Source: Alphaproteobacteria bacterium (GTDB lineage Bacteria > Pseudomonadota > Alphaproteobacteria > Micropepsales > Micropepsaceae). From it: 12,068 nucleotides of DNA. Both the position numbers and the translations under genes were made by a program. The stretch lies in assembly GCA_003131925.1 (NCBI GenBank), contig PKWC01000093.1, positions 49,028 to 61,095 on the forward strand. Reading direction: 5' to 3'. Shown here in pieces: positions 1-6,329 of the stretch; the stretch's first letter is position 1, and each line of letters starts with the position of its first letter. Below the pieces are notes generated by a model that did no database searches, was not told the origin of the DNA, and saw only the letters and a list, made by a program, of their open reading frames with translations.

Positions 1-504
1 GGCGTCGGCGCCGGCGAGATCGGCGTGGGCAAGAACGCGCTCTTCGACTCCGGCATCGAGCCCTATACCCCGGAGCAGCTGGCAAATCTGAACGGGCAGG
101 CCGACGCAATCTACGCCGATTTCATGAAGAAAGTTGCCGCGGGCCGGAAGCTGCCGCTGGCGAAGGTGCAATCCATCGCCAAGGGCCGCGTCTGGACGGG
201 CGCCGACGCGCAGCCACGCGGCCTGGTGGACGAACTCGGAACATTCTGGACGGCGGTGGGCGAGGTCAAAAAGGCGGTGGGCGTGACGCCCGATGTGCGC
301 CTGATCTTCAAACGATATCCCGAGAAGGAGGGCTTCCTGGCCACACTTGCCGACTTGCTGAGTGGCACGCAGGCCGGCATCAGGGCCACAGAGGGCCTGT
401 CGACGATCATGCAGGCGCCGGCGGCCCGCGCGGTCTTGGGGGCGCTCTCCGACGTTCCACGCGCCCGTGTCGAGTTGAGAGCGACCGGCCTGCCGGTGCA
501 GTGA
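1..504 (+). CDS. sppA: Signal peptide peptidase SppA (S49 family), C-terminal part; 5' end outside the window
   Basis: The reading frame is open from base 1 and stops with TGA at 502-504, so this is the last 167 residues of a longer gene. S49 peptidases are membrane-anchored serine proteases that degrade cleaved signal peptides. The recognisable part is the conserved tail of the second S49 domain: a segment YADFMKKVAAGRKLP, then the motif AKGRVWTGADA, then GLVDELG. These match the family pattern in which a VA-x-GR helix is followed by GRVWTG-x-A and GLVD-x-LG. The catalytic Ser/Lys residues would lie upstream and cannot be checked. The GTG at 25 is internal to the family domain and should not be taken as the start. 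The gene converges on the 817-1902 gene across a repeat-containing gap and appears functionally unrelated to the rest of the window. Family assignment is firm; the 67K-type subfamily is inferred. Confidence 0.88.
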   Translation, partial: GVGAGEIGVGKNALFDSGIEPYTPEQLANLNGQADAIYADFMKKVAAGRKLPLAKVQSIAKGRVWTGADAQPRGLVDELGTFWTAVGEVKKAVGVTPDVRLIFKRYPEKEGFLATLADLLSGTQAGIRATEGLSTIMQAPAARAVLGALSDVPRARVELRATGLPVQ

Positions 505-577
505 TGTGGCGCGACAGGATGGTGCTGAGAGTTGTTTCGGTTAGCGCGGTTTCTGAATGCGGTGAATCAAAATATGA

Positions 578-684
578 TTGTCATGGCCCGCCGAAGAGCG
601 GCCCACCCAGACGGGAGAGACGTGCGATAGCTCGTACGGGCTGGGTGGCCCGGTCTCCACTGTCGCGTCGCCGGGCCATGACAA
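578..684. repeat. Intergenic palindromic repeat (GTCATGGCCCG type)
   Basis: Perfect 13-base terminal inverted repeats bound this element: TTGTCATGGCCCG at 578-590 and its complement at 672-684. Inside is a second stem, CCACCCAG at 603-610 with CTGGGTGG at 641-648. The whole can fold as a long, interrupted hairpin. Elements of this style (GTCATGGCC at one end, GGCCATGAC at the other) are widespread between genes in Bradyrhizobium-like alphaproteobacteria; that is recalled knowledge, not a search. It sits between convergent genes and could act as a bidirectional transcription end, although no classic T-tract follows the stem. The rest of the 505-816 gap holds no credible gene. It does contain a 10-base inverted pair, GAATTTTTTG at 723-732 and its complement at 802-811, which is AT-rich and may be chance. 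Confidence 0.75.
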
Positions 685-816
685 GATAAGGTTGCGTGAA
701 ACGGCACTAACAGCACCCCGCCGAATTTTTTGATCGAATATATGGGGCCTAGATTCGTGTCGAGCCGCGCGTGCTCGTCGCCGTTCTCCCGAACGCTGCA
801 CCAAAAAATTCCTAAC

Positions 817-1902
817 TCACGGGCAATAGACCTTGTCGACCGGCACGAGAGGCTCGGGGAGAGGGGCACCGCGCGGGGTCGTGCGGCAGACTTCATAACT
901 CCGGGCGACGATGCGATCCAGATCGCCCCCCAATTGCTGTGCAGTCTGCGCGTGTTCTTTCAATCGCCGACTCGCGTCGAACGAATCTTTGCCGGTTTTT
1001 GCGTTGCGATGGAAAAGCGGGCCGCTCACCGTCTGTTCCAGATGTTTTTCGCCCAGGCCAAGTGAAAAGAAATCGTCGAGCTTGCGTAGCGTATCGACTG
1101 GCGATGCGAGAAATGCGTCGCAATCGAGGGACGCGGCACGCCCCACACCGAGGAGCGGCCAGTTTCGCAGGAACTCGGCGATCTGCATGTGCCAGACCAT
1201 CGCGGCGAGTTCGAGATCGGACAGGGACAGGAGTTTCGGTGCCGGCCATTGGCCCTGGGGGTGATCGTCGTGGAGCACGGCAAGAAAGAGATTGCGGACA
1301 TATTTCCGCCCGCTCTCCCCCATCTTGCAAATCGACACGAGAAAGCTGCGGCAATCGGAATAGAGAAAGAGCATCGGCCCGGAGGTCTGCATCGCCGCGT
1401 GGCGCAGAAGTGTGTTGGCTGCCGGCGCGGGCTTCAGCGTCACGCGCTCTCCGGTCACAAAGTCCCGCGAGAGAAGATGGAACGCGAGCTGTGGAACTGC
1501 CGTCGGCAAATCGCGTGCGAACAGGCCGGCACGATAAGCATCCGCGATCTCGACCAGTATTCCTGGTTCGCAAAGCGACAGATTGCATCCCGGAAGGTCG
1601 AGCGCCTTTGCAAGCAGCGTAGAGCAGCAAAAGCCGGTATGCCAGATAATGCGTGGCTGCGGCTGCTCATGCGAGAGGTTCGCAGTCAGGGCTGCGGCGC
1701 CCGCGCTCTGGCGTGCCGCGCCCGACCGGTTCCATCGCCAGTCCAGAAAAGATTGTGAGGCGACGTCCGCGCGATCTACCTTCACGAACAGGAACTCGCC
1801 GCGGCCCCGATCGAAGCCTTCCGGAAACCACGACGGGTTTTCGGATAAGCCCATCTGCGAACCGGCCAGTGACGCGACCTGCGCTTCGTCCTTCAACGGC
1901 AT
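817..1902 (-). CDS. Divergent sulfotransferase-like P-loop protein, function unknown
   Basis: This 361-residue protein has no signal peptide or membrane segment. The ATG at 1902 follows GAGAGGACTGGAGACA, a good ribosome-binding sequence. The central fold resembles sulfotransferases. A strand and P-loop-like turn, IIWHTGFCCSTLLAKALD (about 85-102), sits where PAPS enzymes have a PRSGTTLL-type 5'-phosphosulfate loop. A lysine in VTLKPAPAANTLL (K157) resembles the K-x-P-x-N segment of sulfotransferases. LFLYSDCRSFLVSICK (178-193) aligns with the 3'-phosphate motif V-R-D-P-R-D-V-V-L-S but lacks its first Arg and its Pro. I recall unnamed bacterial proteins with the same HTGFCCSTLLA signature and a following S-D-x-R-S-F-L segment, so the changes look like family features rather than decay. 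Whether it binds PAPS is open. It is divergent from the Sel1/P4H gene and may share its control region. The P-loop fold is moderately secure; the activity is not. Confidence 0.72.
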   Translation of the reverse strand: MPLKDEAQVASLAGSQMGLSENPSWFPEGFDRGRGEFLFVKVDRADVASQSFLDWRWNRSGAARQSAGAAALTANLSHEQPQPRIIWHTGFCCSTLLAKALDLPGCNLSLCEPGILVEIADAYRAGLFARDLPTAVPQLAFHLLSRDFVTGERVTLKPAPAANTLLRHAAMQTSGPMLFLYSDCRSFLVSICKMGESGRKYVRNLFLAVLHDDHPQGQWPAPKLLSLSDLELAAMVWHMQIAEFLRNWPLLGVGRAASLDCDAFLASPVDTLRKLDDFFSLGLGEKHLEQTVSGPLFHRNAKTGKDSFDASRRLKEHAQTAQQLGGDLDRIVARSYEVCRTTPRGAPLPEPLVPVDKVYCP

Positions 1903-1991
1903 TGTCTCCAGTCCTCTCGAGAACCTGCACGGCTGGACCTATCTGGACAAGAGAGAGATCATGGGGTGCAGCAGCGGCGGGAGGCGCCGGA
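1903..1991. promoter_or_regulatory. Divergent intergenic region, probable two-way promoter region
   Basis: These 89 bases separate the start of the minus-strand sulfotransferase-like gene from the start of the plus-strand Sel1/P4H gene, so both promoters should lie here or just inside the flanking genes. I see no convincing -35/-10 pair and no operator-like palindrome. The call rests on gene arrangement only. Confidence 0.4.
1979..1984 (+). promoter_or_regulatory. Ribosome-binding site GGGAGG fixing the start of the Sel1/P4H gene
   Basis: GGGAGG lies seven bases before the ATG at 1992. The frame stays open back to 1653, but that extension is antisense to the N-terminal third of the neighbouring sulfotransferase-like gene and reads as Arg/Ser/Pro-rich shadow, so this site decides the start. 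Confidence 0.7.
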
Positions 1992-3047
1992 ATGAGCGCC
2001 GCGACCGGCGAACTCGAACAGCTTGCCGAGAGGGGCGACAGAGATGCCCAGATCGCGCTCGCCCACCGGTTCGAGGCCGAGGACAGGACCGCGATGGCGC
2101 GCGGCTGGTTCGCGCGCGCCGCCAAGCAGGGCGACGTGGCGGCACTGCGTTCGCTTGCGATCAATCTCCTCACGAAATTTCCGATCGTGGAGCGCGACGG
2201 CGTGAACATGATCCGCTCGGCGGCGCACAAGGGCGACGCCGAAGCCGCTTATGTTTGCGGGATGCTGGCGGCGCAGGATACCGGCCTCCCTGAGCGCTGG
2301 GAGGTGGCGTTTGAGTGTCTCGCACGCGCCGCCGGGCGGGGTTGGGAGCCGGCGCGAGCGCAACTGGAATTTCTCGGCACCGCGGACAGGGCCGCACGTG
2401 TGTCCGCGCTGACCGGGTCCGTGCCGATGCGCAGCGTCTTCGATTCACCGCGCATAGGCGTGGTCGAAGGCTGCGCCGCGCCTGAGATTTGCGATTGGCT
2501 GATCGAACGGGCGCGTCCGCGTGTTTCCCGTGCCAAGGTCTATGACGCGGCGAGCGGCGGGGGACGGGTCGAGGAAGCACGCAGCAACAGCTCCGTCGCC
2601 TTCGACATTGCGCAGTCGGACATCGTGCTCATGTTGCTGCGCGCGCGCATCGTTGCGATTGTCAACGATCCGCTGACGAGCCTGGAGGGCTCCGCAATCT
2701 TGCACTACGCACCCGGCCAGCGATTCGAACCACATTTCGATTTCCTCGATCCCGCGGTTCCCGGCTATGCCCGCGATGCCGCTGCGAGCGGACAGCGGGT
2801 CGCGACGTTCCTCCTTTATCTGAACGATGATTTTGAAGGCGGCGAGACGGAGTTTCCCAAGCTTGGCTGGCGCTGGAAAGGCCGCAAAGGCGACGCACTG
2901 CTGTTCTGGAACGTCACGCAGGCGGGTCAGCCTGACGCACGAACCCTTCATGCAGGCCTGCCGCCGTCTTCGGGTGAGAAGTGGTTGCTGTCACAATGGA
3001 TTCGTCAGGCGCCGCGAGCGTTGCATGAAGCCGTGGATGACTCGTAG
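1992..3047 (+). CDS. Sel1-like repeat protein fused to prolyl 4-hydroxylase-type 2OG-Fe(II) oxygenase
   Basis: This 351-residue protein has two parts. Residues about 5-130 are Sel1-like helical repeats, with units such as DRDAQIALAHRFE, ARGWFARAAKQGDVAAL and AHKGDAEAAYVCGMLAA. Residues about 150-345 are a P4Hc-type double-stranded beta-helix. Iron ligands are H248 and D250 (in EPHFDFLDP) and H320 (in TLHAGLP). K330 (in SGEKWLLSQWIR), ten residues after the distal His, is the expected 2-oxoglutarate anchor. The segments ILHYAPGQRFEPHFD, FLLYLNDDFEGGETEFP and KGDALLFWN are family hallmarks. The domain couples 2OG decarboxylation to C-H hydroxylation, classically at proline 4-position; the residue targeted here is unknown. 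No signal peptide is seen, so it is probably cytoplasmic. It is followed after six bases by the AspH-type gene, a clear operon. All catalytic residues are present, so I expect an active enzyme. Confidence 0.92.
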   Translation: MSAATGELEQLAERGDRDAQIALAHRFEAEDRTAMARGWFARAAKQGDVAALRSLAINLLTKFPIVERDGVNMIRSAAHKGDAEAAYVCGMLAAQDTGLPERWEVAFECLARAAGRGWEPARAQLEFLGTADRAARVSALTGSVPMRSVFDSPRIGVVEGCAAPEICDWLIERARPRVSRAKVYDAASGGGRVEEARSNSSVAFDIAQSDIVLMLLRARIVAIVNDPLTSLEGSAILHYAPGQRFEPHFDFLDPAVPGYARDAAASGQRVATFLLYLNDDFEGGETEFPKLGWRWKGRKGDALLFWNVTQAGQPDARTLHAGLPPSSGEKWLLSQWIRQAPRALHEAVDDS

Positions 3048-3053
3048 AACAAG

Positions 3054-4373
3054 ATGGTGGTTCATTCGGAACTTGCCAAGGCGCAGCGCATGTCGAACGG
3101 GTTGCCTGGACGCATAGGAAACCTCGTGGCTGCAGCCCAGAATGCCATGCGCGCTGGCCACCATGACGAAGCGCAGCAGCTGTGGGGCGAGGTGCTTTCG
3201 GCGGACGTTGAGCATCCGCAAGCACTTTTTCATCTGGGCCAGCACGCTCTTATGCGCAAGGATACGGGTCGTGCGCGACAATTGCTTCAGCGCGCGGCCA
3301 AGGCGGCGCCTCGAGAGCCCGCGATCCCGTTAAACCTTTCGTTTGTGCATCGCGCGACGGGCGACGCCGCTGCCGAAATGACGGCGCTTACGGACGCGCT
3401 CGCCATCGATCCCTATTTCTTTCCGGCACTTCTGGCCAAGGGCATGCTTCTTGAACGGACGGGCGAGAAGAGAAAGGCGGCGCGGGTCTACAAGGACGTG
3501 CTGACGATCGCTCCCCCGGAAGAGCAGGTCGCCGCCGAACTGCGTGGCCCTTTGCGGCGCGCCCGTGAAGCTGTGGACGAGAACGCCGCCGAACTTGACG
3601 CGTATCTGCGGGCGCGTCTTGACCCGGTCGTGTCGCGCCACGAAGACGAAAATCTTTCCCGTTTCGAAGAGTGCCGGGACATCGCGCTCGGACGCAGGAA
3701 AGTCTACACGCAGCAGCCGAGCATGCTGCACGTTCCGCGTCTGCCCGCGATCCAGTTCTACGAACGTGCCGACTTTCCGTGGCTGTCGGCGCTCGAGGCC
3801 GCCAGCGACGTGATCCGCGACGAATTTCTTGCCGTGCTGCGCGAAGACATGGGGGGCATGCGGCCCTATGTCTCCCATCCCGATGGAGCCCCGCTCAACC
3901 AATGGGCGGAGTTGAATCATTCGTTGCGTTGGAGCGTTTTTTTCCTGTGGGAGCACGGAAAGCGAATCGACGATCATTGCGCGCGCTGCCCAAGCACCGT
4001 TTCCATCATCGAGAATCTTCCGCTCATGGACCTGGCCGGATTTTCGCCGAACGTAATGTTTTCGCTGCTTGCGCCTCACACCCGCATTCCATCTCATTAC
4101 GGCGACACCAATGCCCGCCTGGTTGGCCATCTGCCCCTGATCCTGCCTGGAAATTGCCGGTTCCGCGTCGGCAACGAGATCCGCGAATGGCGTTACGGAG
4201 AGGCCTGGCTTTTCGACGACACGATCGAGCACGAAGCCTGGAACGACAGCGACGAGGTCCGCGTCATTCTGATCATCGACACATGGAATCCGTACCTGAC
4301 CCACGCCGAGCGCGAGCTGGTCGCCACGTTGCTGAGCGGCGTGACCGACTATTATCGGGATTCGGGAACATAG
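3054..4373 (+). CDS. TPR protein fused to aspartyl/asparaginyl beta-hydroxylase domain
   Basis: This protein has 439 residues. Residues about 20-155 form roughly four TPR units (for example HHDEAQQLWGEVLSAD, ALFHLGQHALMRKDTGRARQLL, ALLAKGMLLERTGEKRKAARVY). Residues about 225-430 are an AspH (PF05118-type) jelly-roll. H348 (PSHYGDTN) and H393 (IEHEAWN) are the iron ligands. Glycine 350 occupies the position of the missing carboxylate, as in the vertebrate enzyme. H359 and R403 match the 2OG-binding His and Arg, and their spacings of 11 and 10 residues equal those I recall for human AspH. The TPR-plus-AspH layout also mirrors the animal protein, which hydroxylates Asp/Asn in EGF-like domains; bacterial substrates are largely unknown. 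No signal peptide or membrane helix is seen. It starts six bases after the Sel1/P4H stop. The ribosome site is weak, and an in-frame ATG at 3090 is an alternative start. Confidence 0.92.
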   Translation: MVVHSELAKAQRMSNGLPGRIGNLVAAAQNAMRAGHHDEAQQLWGEVLSADVEHPQALFHLGQHALMRKDTGRARQLLQRAAKAAPREPAIPLNLSFVHRATGDAAAEMTALTDALAIDPYFFPALLAKGMLLERTGEKRKAARVYKDVLTIAPPEEQVAAELRGPLRRAREAVDENAAELDAYLRARLDPVVSRHEDENLSRFEECRDIALGRRKVYTQQPSMLHVPRLPAIQFYERADFPWLSALEAASDVIRDEFLAVLREDMGGMRPYVSHPDGAPLNQWAELNHSLRWSVFFLWEHGKRIDDHCARCPSTVSIIENLPLMDLAGFSPNVMFSLLAPHTRIPSHYGDTNARLVGHLPLILPGNCRFRVGNEIREWRYGEAWLFDDTIEHEAWNDSDEVRVILIIDTWNPYLTHAERELVATLLSGVTDYYRDSGT

Positions 4374-4481
4374 CAGTCAAATTCTGACGGACGATTCCCG
4401 GTTGCTAACTTGTACGTCGCCAGCACGCCAAGAAGAAATGCCGTGTTCCGCGCACTATAAAAAGCGTGTCATCCCGGCCAA

Positions 4482-4523
4482 CCTGCCTTCGCCGAAGCGA
4501 AGCTTCGGCTTCGCGCAGGCAGG
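4482..4523. repeat. Small hairpin module nested within the larger repeat
   Basis: CCTGCC at 4482-4487 pairs with GGCAGG at 4518-4523, and within it GCCGAAGC at 4491-4498 pairs with GCTTCGGC at 4502-4509 around a three-base loop. The boundaries are crisp and the module interrupts the host repeat just after its GTCATCCCGGCCAA start, which suggests that one repeat inserted into another. Confidence 0.55.
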
Positions 4524-4586
4524 CGCGGAGCGGAGAGCCCGGACGCAGCTCCGTGAAGAAATTACGTAAGCACTTCATCTGGGTCC

Positions 4587-4607
4587 TCCCCCGGTTTAAC
4601 CGGGGGA
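4587..4607. terminator. Perfect 10-bp hairpin, possible bidirectional terminator stem
   Basis: TCCCCCGGTT at 4587-4596 and its exact complement AACCGGGGGA at 4598-4607 are separated by one base. The stem is very stable and lies 48 bases after the stop of the minus-strand TPR-sulfotransferase gene and 214 bases after the AspH-type gene stop. There is no T-tract, so a terminator role is inferred from position; it is also simply part of the repeat. With one unpaired base at the axis it would open into a slightly shorter stem as RNA. Confidence 0.35.
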
Positions 4608-4654
4608 TCAGCGCGGGGATGACATGTTTTAGTTCTATTTGAGCGAAACGCGCT

Positions 4655-6292
4655 CTAATGCAGCGGATATCCGAAGCGCTCAATCCAGGGCTGCAGGAAA
4701 GGGATGATCGGCGACAATTCTTTTTCGTACCGGCGCCACTGGCCGATGGCCTGCGAATAGAGCCCAAGCCGAACCTGATGGGCGCTGGGTGAACGGACGA
4801 CTCGTTCTCGTGTGCTTCGGTCGAAATCGCGCATGGCTTCGTTCCAGTTCATACCGATGAACGCACAGGTCGAACGGACGCAGCTCTCGAAATCCGACAC
4901 GAGATGTTCATAGCGACATTCAAGGAGATCGAGCGGCAATGTGGAGCGATAAATTTCGGCGAGATGCATGACCCTGTCGTAGAAACGGGCCGCGTCGGTC
5001 AGAGTCAGCATCTCAAACGTCGTCGGCTTCACTTCGAGGTGCCTGCGAAAGCAGCTCAACACGACATCGCGCGGATCGCGCACCGCGAACACGATCTTCG
5101 CGTCCGGGAACAACCTTGCGATCAGAAAAAGGTTCAACGTGTTGAAGGGCTGCTTGTCGACAAAGATTTTGCCCTCGGGCTTGGCGCCGAATGCGCGGAC
5201 GCGCTGCCAGTAATTATCCCGCGCCCGATCGAGCAGCGGCTCGCTCAATGACGACAGTTCCTTCAAGCCGGCCGCGCTGCCCAGATATACTGCCGAGAGT
5301 TCGCGGAGCGTTTCGCGCTCTTCGAGATCCTCGACGTCCGGGTGCGATGCGAGCACCTGCTCGAGCAATGTGGTCCCCGAACGCATGAATCCGAGCAGGA
5401 ACACGTGCTGCTGCGACCGAGGCAGTGCGGAGGAGCTCCTGGCTTTGTTCCAGCGCCCGGGGGCCGCTTGCTCGACGTATCCGGTCAGACGTTCGACAAA
5501 GTTCAAAGGCCGGGCCGTGCCACCGAATCGCACCTTGTGCAGGCCCCTGAGAATTCGATTTTTTTCGGAATAGGCCTCAAAGGCCGCGGCCGTGCGATCC
5601 TGGCCGTCCAAAGCATCTCCGAGCAGCCCCAGCGCCAAAGCCCGCGTCTGATCTTTCGCTCGCATCTCTGCCAGAAAGGCGTCGAGGCGCTGCTCGGCCC
5701 GAGCGAATTCTCGCGCGTGAAGATCGGACATGGCCAGCGCGATCACCGCCGTGGGATCGCCCGGGCGAGCCCTCAACGCGCGATCCGCGAACGCTCTTGC
5801 TTTCTTTGTCTCGCCGTTCCTTGCGGCCGTGGCCGCCAGCGTGGACAGAGCGTCCGCGTGATTTGGCTGCAACGCGATCGTGCGCTCATAGCAACGCAAC
5901 GCCGCCCCTTGCTCGCCGACGGCGGCGAGAGCACATCCCTTGTTGTAGTAAGTTTGAGAGCGGGCTGGCGCGACGGCGATGGCGGCATCGAACGCAGCTA
6001 TCCCCTCGCTCAGACGATTGAGACGAACGAGGCTCGCACCCAACGCAGTAAGGAGATTCACATCGCGCGGCGCGATGGCGACAGCCTGTTCGAATTCGGC
6101 CACCGCCTCCGCGTGCCGGTTCTGCCGCTGAAACCAGAGCGCGCGCGTGCTGTGAAAGGCGGGATGGCGCAATCCCTTGCTCAGCGCCAAACTTGCAATG
6201 CTGTTGGCTCGGTCGAGATCGGAGAGCGCAGCGGCGGCGATTTCCCGAATATGGGCTTGGGTCTCGTCTTGGCGGTCGGTCGCTGCGGTCAT
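4655..6292 (-). CDS. TPR-containing sulfotransferase (TPST-like), paralogue of the 10309-11958 gene
   Basis: This 545-residue protein is TPR-rich over about residues 10-240 (for example HAEAVAEFEQAVAIAPRDVNLL, SEGIAAFDAAIAVAPARSQTYYNKGCALA). A sulfotransferase domain of the Sulfotransfer_3/TPST type follows, about 295-545. The 5'-phosphosulfate loop is GFMRSGTTLLEQVL with R304 and S305-T308. The LEERE segment at 323-327 sits where TPST enzymes carry a catalytic Glu. The 3'-phosphate motif is VRDPRDVVLS (404-413). K and N of VDKQPFNTLN are also conserved. The reaction would be sulfate transfer from PAPS to a hydroxyl, perhaps on a polypeptide as in tyrosylprotein sulfotransferases; the acceptor is unknown. 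It lies 37 bases after the TPR/2OG oxygenase gene on the same strand, so the two probably share a transcript. The ATG at 6292 has only a distant GGAG; no better start was seen. All expected motifs are intact. Confidence 0.93.
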   Translation of the reverse strand: MTAATDRQDETQAHIREIAAAALSDLDRANSIASLALSKGLRHPAFHSTRALWFQRQNRHAEAVAEFEQAVAIAPRDVNLLTALGASLVRLNRLSEGIAAFDAAIAVAPARSQTYYNKGCALAAVGEQGAALRCYERTIALQPNHADALSTLAATAARNGETKKARAFADRALRARPGDPTAVIALAMSDLHAREFARAEQRLDAFLAEMRAKDQTRALALGLLGDALDGQDRTAAAFEAYSEKNRILRGLHKVRFGGTARPLNFVERLTGYVEQAAPGRWNKARSSSALPRSQQHVFLLGFMRSGTTLLEQVLASHPDVEDLEERETLRELSAVYLGSAAGLKELSSLSEPLLDRARDNYWQRVRAFGAKPEGKIFVDKQPFNTLNLFLIARLFPDAKIVFAVRDPRDVVLSCFRRHLEVKPTTFEMLTLTDAARFYDRVMHLAEIYRSTLPLDLLECRYEHLVSDFESCVRSTCAFIGMNWNEAMRDFDRSTRERVVRSPSAHQVRLGLYSQAIGQWRRYEKELSPIIPFLQPWIERFGYPLH

Positions 6293-6329
6293 CGCTCAGA
6301 GCATCTCCGCAGACCCAGGGGTTTTCGGC

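Larger units (their letters stand above)
4467..4624. repeat. Intergenic palindromic repeat (GTCATCCCGG type) between convergent genes
   Basis: The element is bounded by TGTCATCCC at 4467-4475 and its exact complement at 4616-4624. It contains two independent perfect hairpins described separately. The sequence between them (CGGAGAGCCCGGACGCAGCT and on) resembles the interior of common rhizobial intergenic repeats of the form GTCATCCCGG...CGGGGATGAC. It occupies most of the 4374-4654 gap between the ends of the AspH-type gene and the TPR-sulfotransferase gene, where a bidirectional terminator would be expected. The remaining bases of the gap hold no gene I can support. Confidence 0.72.

Noticed and set aside
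501..689. Small plus-strand ORF of 62 codons after sppA, considered as a precursor peptide for the tailoring enzymes
   Set aside because: It runs through the palindromic repeat at 578-684, is Arg-rich in the manner of shadow translation, and has no core-peptide-like features.
723..811. GAATTTTTTG/CAAAAAATTC inverted pair as a terminator or operator
   Set aside because: The arms are 69 bases apart and AT-only at the core, so chance is likely and no stable stem-loop results.
1653..1991. 113-residue N-terminal extension of the Sel1/P4H protein
   Set aside because: The extension overlaps the start of the divergent gene and is Arg/Ser/Pro-rich; the ATG at 1992 has a strong GGGAGG site.
3330..4304. 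Minus-strand open frame of 324 codons
   Set aside because: It is antisense to the AspH domain with its complete catalytic set; its own translation has no domain signal.
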